Source: Allacma fusca (lineage: Eukaryota > Arthropoda > Collembola > Symphypleona > Sminthuridae). From it: 64,000 bases of DNA. Of the stretch, positions 1-12,628 are shown one piece after another. Every line of letters starts with the position of its first letter. Within the stretch, counting starts at the first letter, position 1. Where the stretch lies: NCBI GenBank assembly GCA_947179485.1, contig OX359246.1, positions 44,371,632-44,435,631 on the forward strand. The letters are read 5' to 3'. The position numbers and the translations under genes were made by a program. The notes under the pieces were generated by a model. The model saw only the letters and a list, made by a program, of their open reading frames with translations, was not told the origin of the DNA and ran no database searches.

Positions 1-76
1 TATTACATTAAGATACTACAAATTAATTTTTGTAGAAATGCCTTTTAATCTTGTGAAATAATTTTAAAAACTTAAG

Positions 77-950
77 GTCTGGGCGAAGCCATTGTCAGAG
101 CATTTTCCAAACTGGGAGCCACTGTTTTTGCTTTGGACAGAGAAGCGGAAGAGCTGTCGAAGTTGAAAGAGTCACTTCCAGAAGTGCAAACAATTGTTGT
201 TGATCTGTTGGACTGGAATTCTACTAAGAGAGCTGTGGAAGGAATAGCGCCAATTCACCATTTAGTAAACAATGCTGGTGTCTTTGGAGGCTCCCACAAA
301 TTAGTGGACGTAGATGAGAAGCGTATTGAGACGTATACATAAACAAATCTGTTGATTCAAATGTATTTCAAGTCAATTTCTGGTGTAAATTTTATCCTGC
401 CCGTAATTATATATAGGATTATGGGCATTAACTTCAAGTCCGTAGTGAATGTGAGTCAGACTGTTGTCCAGGGATTGGTGAGTAGCAACGCTGGAGGCGG
501 CACCATCGTCAACATTTCCAGTGTGGTGAGAATTTTAATGAGCTCCTTCATCTTGGAATATACACTTGTAGATAGGTACTGATATATAACTGTATTTATT
601 TACATTAAATTGTTTTTCAACTGTAGCTCTCCGGACAGCCTTTCCTGAACACTTCGATGTACTGTTGCTCGAAAGCTGCCCTTAGTATGCTCACAAAATG
701 CCAAGCCATTGAATTCGGTCCTAATAACGTTCGAGTTAATTCCATTCGACCCACTGTCATGAAAACGGGCTTGGTGACGAATCCCGTCGAATTTCAGTAC
801 TTGACCGATAATTTACAAAATAACCAAATTATCAGCAAACTCTTGGAAGCTTCTGAAGCTGCAGAGCTCGTCGTGTTCTTGTCTTCCAGTAAATCCGCCA
901 TGATTACTGGTGAGGAGGTGGTCATTGACGGCGGGTATCTTCTGCATTAG
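77..950 (+). CDS. L-xylulose/dicarbonyl reductase-like short-chain dehydrogenase, copy 1 (5' exon outside window)
   Basis: Three exons are visible: 77-332, 417-525 and 627-950, with GT-AG introns. The first exon, holding the start and most of the Gly-rich cofactor motif, lies left of the window; the visible part begins in the second half of that motif (GLGEAIV). The NNAG motif, the NISS serine and the YxxxK catalytic pair (MYCCSK) are all present, so the enzyme looks intact. The family reduces L-xylulose and small dicarbonyls with NADPH in the cytosol. Exon lengths and intron phases match the second copy at 11458-12535 (exons 3 and 4 are 109 and 324 bp in both), which supports the model and a local duplication. 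The substrate is inferred from family resemblance; another SDR activity is possible. Confidence 0.88.
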
Positions 951-1931
951 ATTCCTTGGTTGTACTTCTATGGCAATTAAATGTATCTATAATAATTACT
1001 ATTGAAAGTTCTATGGAACTCATAAAATAGTTAAACAAGTCCTTGGAAAAAGCCTTGCATATAAAATTACATTCTCACAAACGTTGTTGACGTAAAATTT
1101 ATAAATTGCATTATTTAAAAAGACCGTAGCTTCTTAGGTATTTTTTTTAATGAACTTTAGAGTATGTATTTTTCTGACAATGCTTCAGAGGCTTATTCTG
1201 AATCCTGTAAATGGAATTCATTTTGAGGTTTTGATAATTTTACTTTGAACTATTGAAACAGGACTGGGAATAAAATCGCGATTATTTCAGCACATGATAT
1301 AAAGTTAAGTAGACTTGCGTCCCATTTTTAATTATTATTGACACTTAATTGTTAATTAATTAGGATTAGGATTTTCTTTAATTATTATTTTATTTACGTT
1401 CTATTAGCAGCATATCATTCACGACGGCTAAGAATATAGAAGGTTTTAAAACCTTTTAACGGAAACTTTCGCGTGCTGTCTTGAAAGCTTCCACTGCTAT
1501 CTAAAGATGGGCATTTCCATTCTCCAATCCGTTTTTCAAAATTATGCTATTTGATGTAATATTCGTAACGATATTATCTTTTTGAAGCAGCACTGAATAT
1601 AACCCAACAAGCAGTAAAGACTATCACAAGTCAATGCACATGATAGGAGAGATGTTAATTAATTTCAGACGTCTGTTGTTGGCGAAATCTTGGAAGTTGA
1701 CTCGTACTATGGAATATCATAAATATTTTAAATGACGAAATATATGCATATCTGTTCCTATAGAATTAATATGAGTATCAGCAAACATGGCACATTTCTG
1801 CGTGATGGTACTAGAATAAATTCATTATCTCTTGTTGATTACTATCGATGCCAAAGTTGGAGTGAGCGCGTGTGCAAATATATCTGTATAATTACATAGA
1901 TATGAGATAGGTAATAGAAAGTATTCAATAA
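951..1931. other. Intergenic, 3' ends of two convergent genes
   Basis: AT-rich sequence between the stop of the reductase and the 3' end of the chitinase. An AATAAA near 1269 could serve as the reductase poly(A) signal, but it is over 300 bases past the stop. No coding exon or repeat is evident. Confidence 0.5.
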
Positions 1932-1937
1932 TTTATT
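1932..1937 (-). other. Poly(A) signal of the chitinase gene
   Basis: AATAAA on the minus strand, about 16 bases after the chitinase stop codon. The 3' UTR would be very short. Confidence 0.5.
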
Positions 1938-1952
1938 ATTAGTAAAAGTACA

Positions 1953-4004
1953 TTATGGGGTAATAACAATAAAGTCTTTCATGTTATTGTGAACGACGGT
2001 AATGAGAGGGTCCTTGGTTCCACATTGAGCATTGAAATCGTCATGCTGAATTGCCCAGATCATGGTGCCTCCGAAACCTTGATTCTGAATCCAGTCCATT
2101 TTTAACTGTAAAGATCTTGTGTTCTCATATCCCACCCACCTGGTACCCTGGGTCATGTACGGGCACTTCACCACGTCATCAAATGTTAAAGCCCAGCCTC
2201 CATTGTTGATAAGCCTGCAAATCTATTAAAAAAGGACAGGTTGAGAAATAATTTTGTTTGCGATATACATATATATACAGTACATAATAAATTCGGATAA
2301 TAAAAACCAGCAATCAATAATTTATGGGTTCAAATCAAAAATTATTAAAAATGTGTGTACAATGCACTTCCATGCATTGTGCAACTTCTGTTCTTTAGAG
2401 AAAATAAAAAGTCATTACGGCTCCTTTTAGGGGGCTCGTAATACAGAGGGGTCCCTACCTGAGTGTAGCTCAGAGCTCCTCCATCAGGTAAAGCCCTTGT
2501 TGCGGCTTGATTAATTGTATCTCCAGGTTTGTTATTTGCACCATTTACTAGTACGAATTCATATCCGTAAAAGGGAACCCCGACGATGAGCTTAAAGCGG
2601 GGACAGCCTCGGTTGTTCCAAAGCAAAGTTCCTCCTTCAACATTCAGTGTACGGTAGGCGCCCTGGTCTGTGGGTCTTGAGTAGAGGGGGCTGTGAACAT
2701 CTGCGAAAGTGTCCCACGCTCCACGCATGTCATAGTCCATGAGATGAACAGCGTCCACAATGCTACATATATTTTTTACATCAGTCAATTTCCATTTAAC
2801 ATCTTTTACTTCAACTTCCAAGAATGTAATAATTTCCTTCCTTCCATGAGTATATCGGTTGTATGAAGCTATTCAGATCTATATTTTTAAAGTAATGGAT
2901 TAATTTACTTGCACAACGCAGGTACGTCATAGCCAACGTCCACATTGGCTTCCACCACGGACACCGCCATGGTTATTTCCAGGGACCCCACAGCACTCCT
3001 CAATTCTCTCATAAAAGTAACAAAATTTGCTTTGTCGACTGCTCTGCCCCCTGACCAAGTAACTCCAGGGTACTCCCAGTCCATGTCAACTCCATCGAAT
3101 GGAAATTCTCGCAAGAAATCTAGAACGCCAAGATTTAAGTAACCATGTGTCAAAATATAGGGGTTTCGCATGCTAGCCCTGCCCTCTAATAAAATTGTCA
3201 GCTGCTCATTCAAGGAACTTGCTATTAGCATACGTGGGTTAGATATAGTGTTAAAGTGTTTGTGTATGGAGGCGAATAGTAGCAAAATATATAGGATGTG
3301 TAATAATAATTATAGTTATACGTTCCTTATGTACGTATGTACGTGAGTTTTATCTTACCAACAATGCTCCGAATAAAAATGGATCGACTGTTCGAATTTT
3401 CAGCCATGCGAGAATATTTGTCACTGCCCTCTGCACCTCCGCCAACAGCTATTAAAAGCTTTACGGCTGGATTCCGATTTTTTAGGCCCAGAAACTGTCG
3501 GATTTTGGCTTTGGTTCCTTCATCCTAACAAAATATATTTAATTGTTTAATGAGCAATATTCATCGACAGACAACAGACAGAGAAGCCTGAGTATTAAAG
3601 GGATAAAAAAATTGAGCACCAACAAACATTATAAAAAGTGGAAATCATAACGAAATAAAATTAATTATTATAAATGAATGAATCAATATCATTAGATATA
3701 TTACATATGATATTTATTCCAATTTTTATTTATTTTATTTTATTTTCCCATGTATTATTACTTGAAATAAAGCAGCTTACAATTAGTGACTTACATTAAA
3801 CTCAAGGAACTTGTACCGCCAAGTGTTGTCGTCCAGACCGATGAAGCTGTACACAACGTGAGTGCACTTGTCAACGGGAATTTGACCAATAGTGTCACCC
3901 CATTGTCCATAATAGCAGACGACTCTCGCTTTGGTTTGACCAGCATCACAAATTGCTAGAAATGCTACTAGCAAAAGCACTTGTACCAAAGTTTTCCCTG
4001 CCAT
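1953..4004 (-). CDS. Glycoside hydrolase family 18 chitinase, single domain, secreted
   Basis: Five exons on the minus strand: 4004-3795, 3524-3359, 3119-2909, 2762-2459 and 2222-1953, all GT-AG with consistent phases, giving 386 residues. The ATG at 4004 opens a signal peptide (hydrophobic residues about 5-21, ending CDAGQ). The GH18 barrel follows: VVCYYGQW on strand 1, LLIAVGG on strand 3, and the catalytic signature DGVDMDWEYP in exon 3 with its essential glutamate. Later come MDYDMRGAWD and the GGTMIWAIQHDDF strand near the end. No chitin-binding domain follows, so this is a barrel-only enzyme. Such proteins cleave chitin in cuticle or gut lining, or act as chitinase-like growth factors. 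The intact glutamate argues for activity. The gene lies between two reductase copies on the opposite strand. Confidence 0.93.
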
Positions 4005-4827
4005 TTTGCAAACCTGTGTGGCTCGAACTCCAGGATAAACTACGGTGAATTGCTAATATCATTTTCACTTTTATTGGTTCGTGATGCGTTACTTGACAAG
4101 TGTTAAGTACTATATTATTTATTGTCAGCGGGTTATTAGTGACAGCCACTTGTGTGGTGTCTTTTATCTCTGTTTTTGTTTTAATGAAATCATTAATCAT
4201 TTGTGAATTGACATGTTTACTGCTATGAATTGCATCACTTCATAATTATTACACTTTATATTGTACATTATAAAGAAAATGTTAAGTGCTGTTTCAAAAC
4301 TGCATAATTTGAAGCTCTTGATTTATATTAGCGGATGTGGTTGGATGATTTGTGTCAACTCCGTCACTAGTATTTCTCGTTAATTTTGGCTAATAAGTAT
4401 ATTCCTGGAGGGAATAATTGACGGAGTTCCATCATTCCAGTTTAATCCATTGATTTACATACATGCATTTTAATTAAGTACACAGTACATACATACATAT
4501 ACGCGTAATAGTACAAGTTGAATCTCTGGATTTCCAAGAAATCAATGGGAGAGTTACATTTATCAATAATTATTATTAAGTGTACGAATCATGCTTTGAT
4601 GTAGAAAAGAGGGAATGAATAAAATCCAAATAAGAATAAAAACCCGAAGGTTGATTATTTATTCTAAGAAAGGAAAAGGAGAAAATTGATATGAGAACCG
4701 TAACTCAAAACAAATGTACAAAAGTTAGGAATAAGTTGCAAGATTTTACAATCCGTTATTATTTCATTACTTAAAACTACAGTATAGAGAATTACTCATA
4801 CGTTTCTCTGCATGTCTTCCTTAACTG
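4005..4827. other. Upstream region of the chitinase, no gene
   Basis: AT-rich non-coding DNA. It should contain the chitinase promoter on the minus strand, but no TATA box stands out (weak AATAAAAG near 4070). No other gene seen. Confidence 0.4.
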
Positions 4828-4835
4828 TACATGTG

Positions 4836-5234
4836 ACAACTTGATACAGGATAGAAGAAGAAGCATGCAGTGGCTAACGTATACCTACACGGGCCGGGCA
4901 CCACTAAACAAAGACCTTTACACCATGGGTTGCAAGGATGTCCCGGGCTGCAAATGCGGACTGGGGGATGAGACAGTGGAGCACTTCATATGCGAGTGCC
5001 CACTGTACATCGACCAGCGACTTGTATACCTGGGGGAAGGGAAAGCAACATTTGACATAATACAAGAGGCTCAGGCAAAAGACCTAGTGGCTTACATATA
5101 TGCCACTGGGCGCTTTACCAGGAGCCAACAGTAAACATGTCTTTGGGGTAGAGTGCAATAAGTCTTTAGACTTGAGCGCCTCCGGAGGAGGATAAGAAAT
5201 GACCGCCTCCGGACCCTGCCAATACATACATACA
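4836..5234 (+). mobile_element. 5'-truncated non-LTR retrotransposon (LINE) fragment, 3' end
   Basis: A GC-richer patch in AT-rich DNA. It encodes the last ~95 residues of a LINE reverse-transcriptase polyprotein (4841-5134), including the Cys/His cluster CKCG...ETVEHFICECP seen near the C-terminus of Jockey/R1-like elements. A 3' UTR of about 100 bases then ends in a TACA repeat tail. TACATGTG occurs at 4828-4835 and again at 5235-5242, a likely 8-bp target duplication, though the second copy merges with the tail. Everything upstream, including the RT core and endonuclease, is missing, so this is a dead-on-arrival insertion. Confidence 0.72.
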
Positions 5235-6569
5235 TACATGTGCAAGGTCAAAATTCAAGTATTTATGTAAGTAATTACATATAAATTTTTGCCTCGCAGA
5301 TATAGGGAAAAAACCAAACAAATTGGGTAACTATAGTTATATTTGGAGGTAACAAGGGCTAATTGATTCATGCCTTTTAAATTTAAATTTATTTAGTATA
5401 ACAACGTGAGTACAGAGTACAGATCCTCGATTACTTGGGGACGACCAAGTACTACGGTCTAAGTAAAATATTGCTTCTGAACTTTGAACTTGACTGAAGG
5501 TACGAAATCATAGGTGAAGACTATGAAATACCTGAATATGACCAGAAGTGTTAATGGCTTCATAATGATTTACTTGACCAAAACCCAAACGCGAACTTGT
5601 CTTGAAATAGATACTCATTGTCTACTTGTACTTTACAGCTACACCTGGTACACCCGATTTTTCGAAGTATAAACTGACATTGTATAAAAAGGTACTATAA
5701 TGAACTTAATGAAAATTTAGAGGTTAATCATCGTCACGAATTAAAATGAATAGTAATTATTTTGAATTGTTAATATACTTATTGGTTTTTTATTGGTTTT
5801 TCTTCTTACCTCAAGGTAATATATACGACTTTTGTAACTTAAAATATATCGTTTTGGAAGTCTAGTTGTTATGTGGAACCACATGTCGCATTCCATATTT
5901 TGTATTCATAGTATTCATCAGTGATCATCACCCATTCCAATAAAGTATGCCAATAAACTTGTCTGGAATCCCAAGCTGTGTAAACATTGTAGGGAAACCC
6001 ACATACGACAGGAGTTACACTGCGAAACTTAATTCCTGATCGTATTTATTTTTTGCAATGTAAAGTTTCCCTGTACTAACAAGCCTGGTGGAGTCATACG
6101 TATTATTCAAAGTAAATCTAAAAAAGCTTTTACATCCTATTTAATATTTACAGCCCATTAGTTCTCATACGTTAGTCATAGAATATTGCACATTTTTAAC
6201 AAGAACTATCATTCCCCTTTACTGGCTAATAATTAGCATAGCTATACCATTTACAATATATTGAAAATTAATTCGACTATTTGTCCAGAAACATTAAATA
6301 TTTAAAAACTCACATACTAACACATAAATATACGTACAAAAAGTATGAAGCAAAGGTTGCGTTTACCCACCCACTAGCGTTCAATTTCAAAATATTGAAG
6401 ATATTTCACAAATTATTGTAAAAACAGGGGGGGATTAATTTTAGCGAAAATAGACTTTCATTTAAAGCTCAATAATTCATGTAAAGGTCAAGGTTTCTAA
6501 GGATTTTGGTCCTTATTTCAATATAAAATTGTTTCAAACAATCTTTTGACACCACTTGGCAAGAAACTT

Positions 6570-6860
6570 TATGGGTTCTCTTTCAAAATACAGAAAAAAT
6601 TGTATTTTATTTTTGTGTTTTAAGAAACCTTAAAATACAAATACAATTCCGGGTACCTTAAAATAGAATCACAAAATACAAATATAATTCCAGAAACCTT
6701 AAAATACAAACATAAACAAGGGGTAACAGTCAAGATACCAAATAAAATACAATCGTTTTTGCAAAGTAAAGAATAAAATACTTTACTTCCAAGAAAAAAC
6801 TAAAATACGAAATGAAAATACCGTGTATTTGGAATACAAAATACATGTTTAAAATATATA
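6570..6860. repeat. Degenerate AAAATAC short-word cluster
   Basis: The word AAAATAC and its complement GTATTTT recur many times at irregular spacing. One block of about 35 bases containing ACCTTAAAATACAAA occurs in two or three imperfect direct copies between 6628 and 6715. It is not a clean tandem array. Confidence 0.6.
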
Positions 6861-8569
6861 CTCAAAATGAGTAAATACCTATGAATCATTCCCAGATCTT
6901 TAAATGAGTCAGATTTGGCTAAATCATTCAAGTCTCTTGGATGACTTAACCAAATAATTCGATATCCAGAAACCACGAATTATTTTTCAAACGTAAGGTA
7001 GTATGCAAATGAGTAGAATTTTGAGTTGCGCATTTGTGTAGATCAAAGTAGATAAACATGACCCGGGATACAGAAGCATTTCCCTTAAAATCAATAATAA
7101 TACATGGGTAATTTCTGGTGATTATATCCCTCCGAAGATATTCCCTCCGAAGATTATCCCTTGCAAAACGGAGATAATCCCTCCCAATATTTTAACATCA
7201 CTAATTTCTCGTGTCTTGACTATTTCTATGGAAACGTCATGTAACCTATGCATATATTTAGTTCCAGCAAGGCAATCGACTTATGCTTTAGTTATTGCGT
7301 ATGGTATAAGTCACTTAATGCTAATTAACACTGGGTCGAATTGGATCAGCTGTTGATGCATTGAGGAACTCTTTTACACATTCCATATGTACATACGTGC
7401 GTATGTATATCTAGTACTTGATTCACAAAACACAGACTACAAATAAGTTGGTTATTGCAAGTCAAGTTAATTTCCTCGGTGCGATAAAGAAAGAATTTCT
7501 GATGTAGCAATTTTTCATGGTTATCTGGCCTTATTAAAAATAATTCTGAACACTGTAGATGTAATTAATGGGGATTCATTTGATTCCAATATTCAATATT
7601 ATCTTCCAAGTTCAAAAATTGCAATCTAACAATAAGGACCTAAGATTGTGAAAAAAATTGATACAAAGGAAAATTATTCATTTTTATTGATACTCTATGT
7701 AACAATAATAATTCATCAAGTTTCTGGTTCCTTAGACTGCGATTTTCGATTTTCATGAACGCTAGGCGACTGTGAAAGATATAAAGATCGGAATTCCTTC
7801 ATGGGCTCTTGAAACAAAAATTCCCCATTCATGCTCCCTGTTTTTAAAGATCATACTCACAGTCCTCAACAGAGGGACTTCAGAACCTAATAGATAGATC
7901 TCAGGAAAGCCCAAAATTTATCTTGCGAACTGATGCCACAAGATTTACTTTAAACAATTTTATTTCAAAACAAACACTTGTATTACATTAAAACCCCTAA
8001 AAAAATCTCCACCTTAAAGCATGTTTTTGATGAAATCATATTTAAATTAGAGTGTATTTTAGTTAAAATTAATCTCCACCAATTTTATAATAATGTGTAA
8101 AATATCGTTCCATCGTTCCTCGGTTCCTCCATATTGCAATATTTTGAAACTGAACGCTACTTATATACATGACTACGATGGAGTCTAGTAATTTATACGT
8201 AACATTCTTATACCAGCTAGAGGAGGTAAAAAATTATGCTCTGTTAAATGGTTCATCCATTCATATAGCTGTTTTAATTCTGAAACTTTGTATATTTTGA
8301 AACTAACGAACACGGAGGACGGAAATCGGTTTGACGGTTCGATTACACTACAACCGATCGTGCGTGCAATAATAATTATACTAACCGTAAAACCCACCAA
8401 CAAATTTTAACCAAATTTGGCTGAGTTGATGGATGAGCGCTGCGGTGAATATGGTGTCTCCATCAAACCAAATGTTGCACTGACCTTTGCTATACGTCCC
8501 TGTCTGGGGCGTCCCAAGTCATCGCGTATAGCGATGATTTTTAATATGAAATTAATATTGTCGTCAAAG

Positions 8570-9440
8570 ATGCACATCCTTCCTCGAAGGATAGGGCTTA
8601 TAGGCATATAAATAGGATAGGCATTAAAATCAAGCTTCTTATGTAGGTAGGATAGGATAGTAACCGAAGTCCTCAGCGTGAAAAAATAGGAATAGGACAG
8701 GCAGCCTTTTGTACTGCAAGTATAAAGGAATATAGGCAGGACTGGGCTTCATATAAATGTTGCCTAAAATATAGGAAGGAATCCCCGGATTTAGTGTGTA
8801 TGTATGTGGAATAATAAGACATGCACAATTTTTGGGCGATTCTGGAGTATTTTCAGGCTCTTTCAACGTTGTAAATTCAGTGTTGTTTCTGCGCTTTCTG
8901 AATGAGCAATTATTAGTATCGTCCATTCTTTTTAACAGCTTTAAAATATTCAATTTTTTATTGTTGCTTAGTTTTTTCCAATGTTCCAGCAATATTTAAT
9001 TTTCCAGACAGACTATTATGTTGAGTCGGAAGTGATTAAAAGATGAATGAACAAATTAATTAATAAACTTATTCCTTGGTCATGCATTTTAATAATTTTG
9101 CTTAAAATGCTGAAATTATCAATTAATAATCTGTTGCTTACACTTTAATACATTCTAATTACCTTGCTGAGATAGTTGGGGTTTTATACTGGCTTAAGGA
9201 GTATGCATAAGTAATGTGCGGACGCAAAAGGAACGCTAGTCATACACAACATGAAATTTATAGGATAGGAATAGGAATGTATGTTGCTATTGTATCCTTT
9301 ATAGGAAATAGGTAGGCAGCTTGAGTAGGCTTGACTATCCTATATCTACATATAGGGGGATCGAGTTTTCCATTACTATAAATAGGATATGTAGGATGTA
9401 TTCTTAGTTCCCATTTGTAGGAAGGTTATAGGAATGCGGA
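8570..9440. repeat. Degenerate ATAGGATAGGA short-word cluster, in two blocks
   Basis: Blocks at about 8590-8790 and 9255-9440 are dense in TAGGAT/ATAGGA with occasional TATCCTAT, separated by roughly 460 bases of unrelated DNA. Copies are scattered and imperfect rather than tandem. Confidence 0.55.
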
Positions 9441-10129
9441 CACATATGTGCATCTTTGATTGTCTTATTATACATTGTATGGATTTAAGACACATTCTGT
9501 TGTTTGAATATTAGACAATCACGTAGATCGTAGATACGTATATCTTCAGGCGCGTAGCCAGGAATTGGCCAAGGGGGGGCAACATTAATTAGAACGTACA
9601 TATGTAAACTGACACATTCTATGGGAAATCCAATTCACGAATGTAAAACGCATCAAATTTTGCAAACTGAATTTCAGATTTTAAAATTTTCCACGTATTA
9701 CGATTCCATCAAATTTGAATAATTTTGGACCAGATTTTTAATTGGGCTTGATCCGATTTCGGAGAATTTCGAGACCTGGGTTCGTTTCTATCGTTTCAGC
9801 TAGTGCTTAACGTATTGTTCCTGTGACACACGTCTTTGCTTCAAAAAGAAACTGCGGATATCAGGCGTGCTTGACCTTTTCATAATGAAGAATTAAATAC
9901 AATTCACTAATTTAATAATTCTATCCAGCTTAAAAATTCCCTCGAAGCGATGCGTGTAAGTTACAGAAGCTTTTATTATGAAAATATGTAAAGCCGCTGT
10001 TACCATACTTTTGTTGCCGTTGAAGGTTGAAGTCAAATCGACGAGGCAAAGGTCAAAGGGAAATCGGGATTTCGCAATGCATTCAAATCACCCGCTAAGC
10101 AAGGATGAACACAATAAATATATACTCTA

Positions 10130-10400
10130 GAACAGTGCTGCGCTCAAGTCAAGTAAATTCCAGACTTGACCATGAACTTGACTTGACCATGAAAGTCAAG
10201 TATTTTTTTGATACGATCTTGAACCATGGCGACTCATGTTCAGGTAATTACTTGAAATTTCATGGTCAAGTAATCAAGTACTTTTTACGTCACTTGAACA
10301 TGATCATGTACAACCAAAATTGCACTTGACTTAACCATGACTTGACCATGCCTTGACCATGACTTGACCATGGCTTCATCATGGCTTGACCCGAACAATA
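10130..10400. repeat. Degenerate ACTTGACCATG short-word cluster
   Basis: ACTTGACCATG and variants, plus complements such as CATGGTCAAGT, recur about a dozen times in 270 bases. The run of near-tandem copies at 10320-10395 is the densest. Words on both strands could fold into hairpins. Confidence 0.65.
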
Positions 10401-11354
10401 CATATATATGCTCATGTACAGTGAATTTCCTACATAGTGGTTCCCAAGGGATGCCAAAAACCTGGCCATGTATGGGGATGCCATTGTATATTACTACTAC
10501 ATAATGAAAATGTACATAATACAACAATACAAGGGAATATTTAACCATGTTAATCTAAAGGATATGCTGTCCAAGAGGAAGCCACTATATAGAAATTTCA
10601 CTGTATATACATGTATAAGGTTAAACTAATTCAATATATTGTTTTCATATGGTCTCAAAATTGTAAACAGTATGTAAAATAATTATTAACAAAACGAAAT
10701 TTCATCTGAAAAAGATTTATCAAAGAATCTTATTCATTGAAGCAAATTCTGTTAACGCCAGAAGTTAAAACAGTTAACAAATTTAATATATATATAATTT
10801 AAAAATAGAGACCAAGATTGTGGGCATTTAGACCCAGGAGCGAAAGTGAGAAATTTCTGATGTTGTCATTTTATCACAGACAATCGGAAATCTGCCTTCT
10901 GGGTTACATTGGGATGTGCTCGCAAGAATAAAAAATACATACATACATATGGAGCAAGGTTTATTACCTGACGTTCCACCCCCGTTGCAAGGACAAAAAG
11001 TCATTCTGTTTAAAATTTGTAAGGAATATCATGTGACATTAGTTAGAATTCGAAGTTCATTTTTCATTTTAAACCTGAATTTTGTGATAACATAGGAGAG
11101 TTCTACACGCAATGTGATTTAGTCACATAGGAAGAGCAAAGAGCTAAGTACCAAGAGCAATGGCAAGTGCAAACAGATTAAAATGTATGAATTAGATCGA
11201 TAAGACATAAAGGTACAATTATTTCAATATGTTGGGCCGTGTCCTGATAAACCTGGACGAAAATAAGCTTTTAACCTTGCGTCAACTACTAATCATGCGA
11301 GGGGAGGTGTGGTACCTGATAACAATCACATTTGTGGCCTATTGTTTCTCCACT

Positions 11355-11363
11355 TATATAAAA
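11355..11363 (+). promoter_or_regulatory. TATA box of reductase copy 2
   Basis: TATATAAAA lies 95 bases before the start codon at 11458. A start site about 30 bases downstream would give a 5' UTR of roughly 70 bases. Spacing and context are good, but no transcript evidence is available. Confidence 0.5.
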
Positions 11364-11457
11364 CACACCGAAGTTAAGGATCTGTCACACGTAACTGAAA
11401 CATTAATACTTTAATAAATCCCATCCGAAGATTCATAGGCATTTCAGATTTTGAAAC

Positions 11458-12535
11458 ATGGATTCCGAATTTAAAGGCAAACGGGTTTTGGTAACTGGAG
11501 GAGCACGGGGTAAGATTCCATAAAATAAAAGCACTCCAAGTTACATTATTGTCATAAATATTTCGGGTTAAATACATTATTCAATTTAAATTTAAAATCC
11601 TGTTTTTGAAGGTGTTGGCGAAGCAATTGTTCGAGTATTTGTGGACCTAGGGGCTACCGTCTTTGCTTTAGATCGGGAAGTGGAGCTCCTCTCGAAATTG
11701 AAGGAATCATTACCACAAATTCAAACTGTTGCTGTAGATCTCAGGGACTGGGATGCAACTCAAAAGGCTGTGAGGGAAATTGCCCCTATTCATCATTTAG
11801 TAAACAATGCTGGAGTTGCTGGAGTTCATACTTTACTGACTGTAGGCAAAGAACTGGTTGACACGTACGTTCAAAATATACAAAGTTATCGTCAGCATTA
11901 CTGCATTTTTTTCTAATTTCGAAATATTTTTTGCTCAAATTATTTCAATCAATATTTTAAGTAAAATGATGTGCAACTGTTACTCAGGATTTTGGACATC
12001 AACTTCAAGCAAGTCATCAATGTAAGCCAGACTGTTGTCAATGGACTGATTGAGACTAAGGCTGGGGGCGGAACTATTGTGAATATTTCCAGCGTGGTAA
12101 GTTTAAGCAGAAATAATTTTTATTTACTATTTTATGGTTTTTGGAAAAACTTGTTCTTGGAGAAATGCGCACAGATGAATGAACTATAATTTCATGTGAT
12201 GTTTCAAAAAGCTTGCCCTGAAACCATTCCAAGGGAGTTCAATGTACTGCTGCTCCAAGGCAGCTCTGAGCATGCTAACTAAATGCCAAGCGGTTGAATT
12301 TGGCCCTCACGACGTCCGAGTCAACTCAATTCGTCCGACTTTGATGGCAACCGGTTTGGTTAAAAATCCGGAAATTTTCCAAACTCTGTTTGACGCTGTG
12401 CAGAAGAAACAGATTATAAAGAAACCTTTGGAAACTCAAGAGGTGGCCCAGCTGGTTGTTTTCTTGTCGTCCAGTCAAGCTGGTATGATCACAGGAGAGG
12501 AGATTGCTATTGATGCGGGTATACATTTGACATAG
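11458..12535 (+). CDS. L-xylulose/dicarbonyl reductase-like short-chain dehydrogenase, copy 2 (complete)
   Basis: Four exons, 11458-11509, 11612-11864, 11988-12096 and 12212-12535, joined by GT-AG introns, give 245 residues, almost exactly the family length (L-xylulose reductase is about 244). The Rossmann cofactor loop TGGARGVG spans the first intron. NNAG, the NISS serine and the catalytic YxxxK (MYCCSK) follow, and the C-terminal GEEIAIDAG matches the family end. The predicted role is cytosolic NADPH-dependent reduction of L-xylulose or alpha-dicarbonyls. It is a close paralogue of the gene at 77-950, with introns at the same positions and phases. A TATA box (11355) and a poly(A) signal (12623) frame a compact gene. 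Confidence 0.93.
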
Positions 12536-12622
12536 ATATTAATTGGACCAATTGTATGTCTACCGCCTCCAACTAATGATATTCAGTAAATGAGCATACT
12601 TTAGAAGCGAAACTGATTTTAA

Positions 12623-12628
12623 AATAAA
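12623..12628 (+). other. Poly(A) signal of reductase copy 2
   Basis: AATAAA 88 bases after the stop codon at 12535. Confidence 0.55.

Larger units (their letters stand above)
5243..11354. other. Long intergenic region with degenerate repeat clusters, no gene
   Basis: About 6 kb, AT-rich, without a reading frame I can relate to a known protein. Open frames at 8185-8992 are short, overlap on both strands and are uninterpretable. The recognisable content is three clusters of degenerate short words, entered separately. A 140-bp stretch at 10801-10945 ends in a TACA tail and may be another LINE 3' end. Confidence 0.45.

Noticed and set aside
8407-8611. Mirror open frames on both strands with a short hairpin (TCATCGC...GCGATGA)
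   Set aside because: The symmetry comes from the inverted repeat; no protein similarity recognised.
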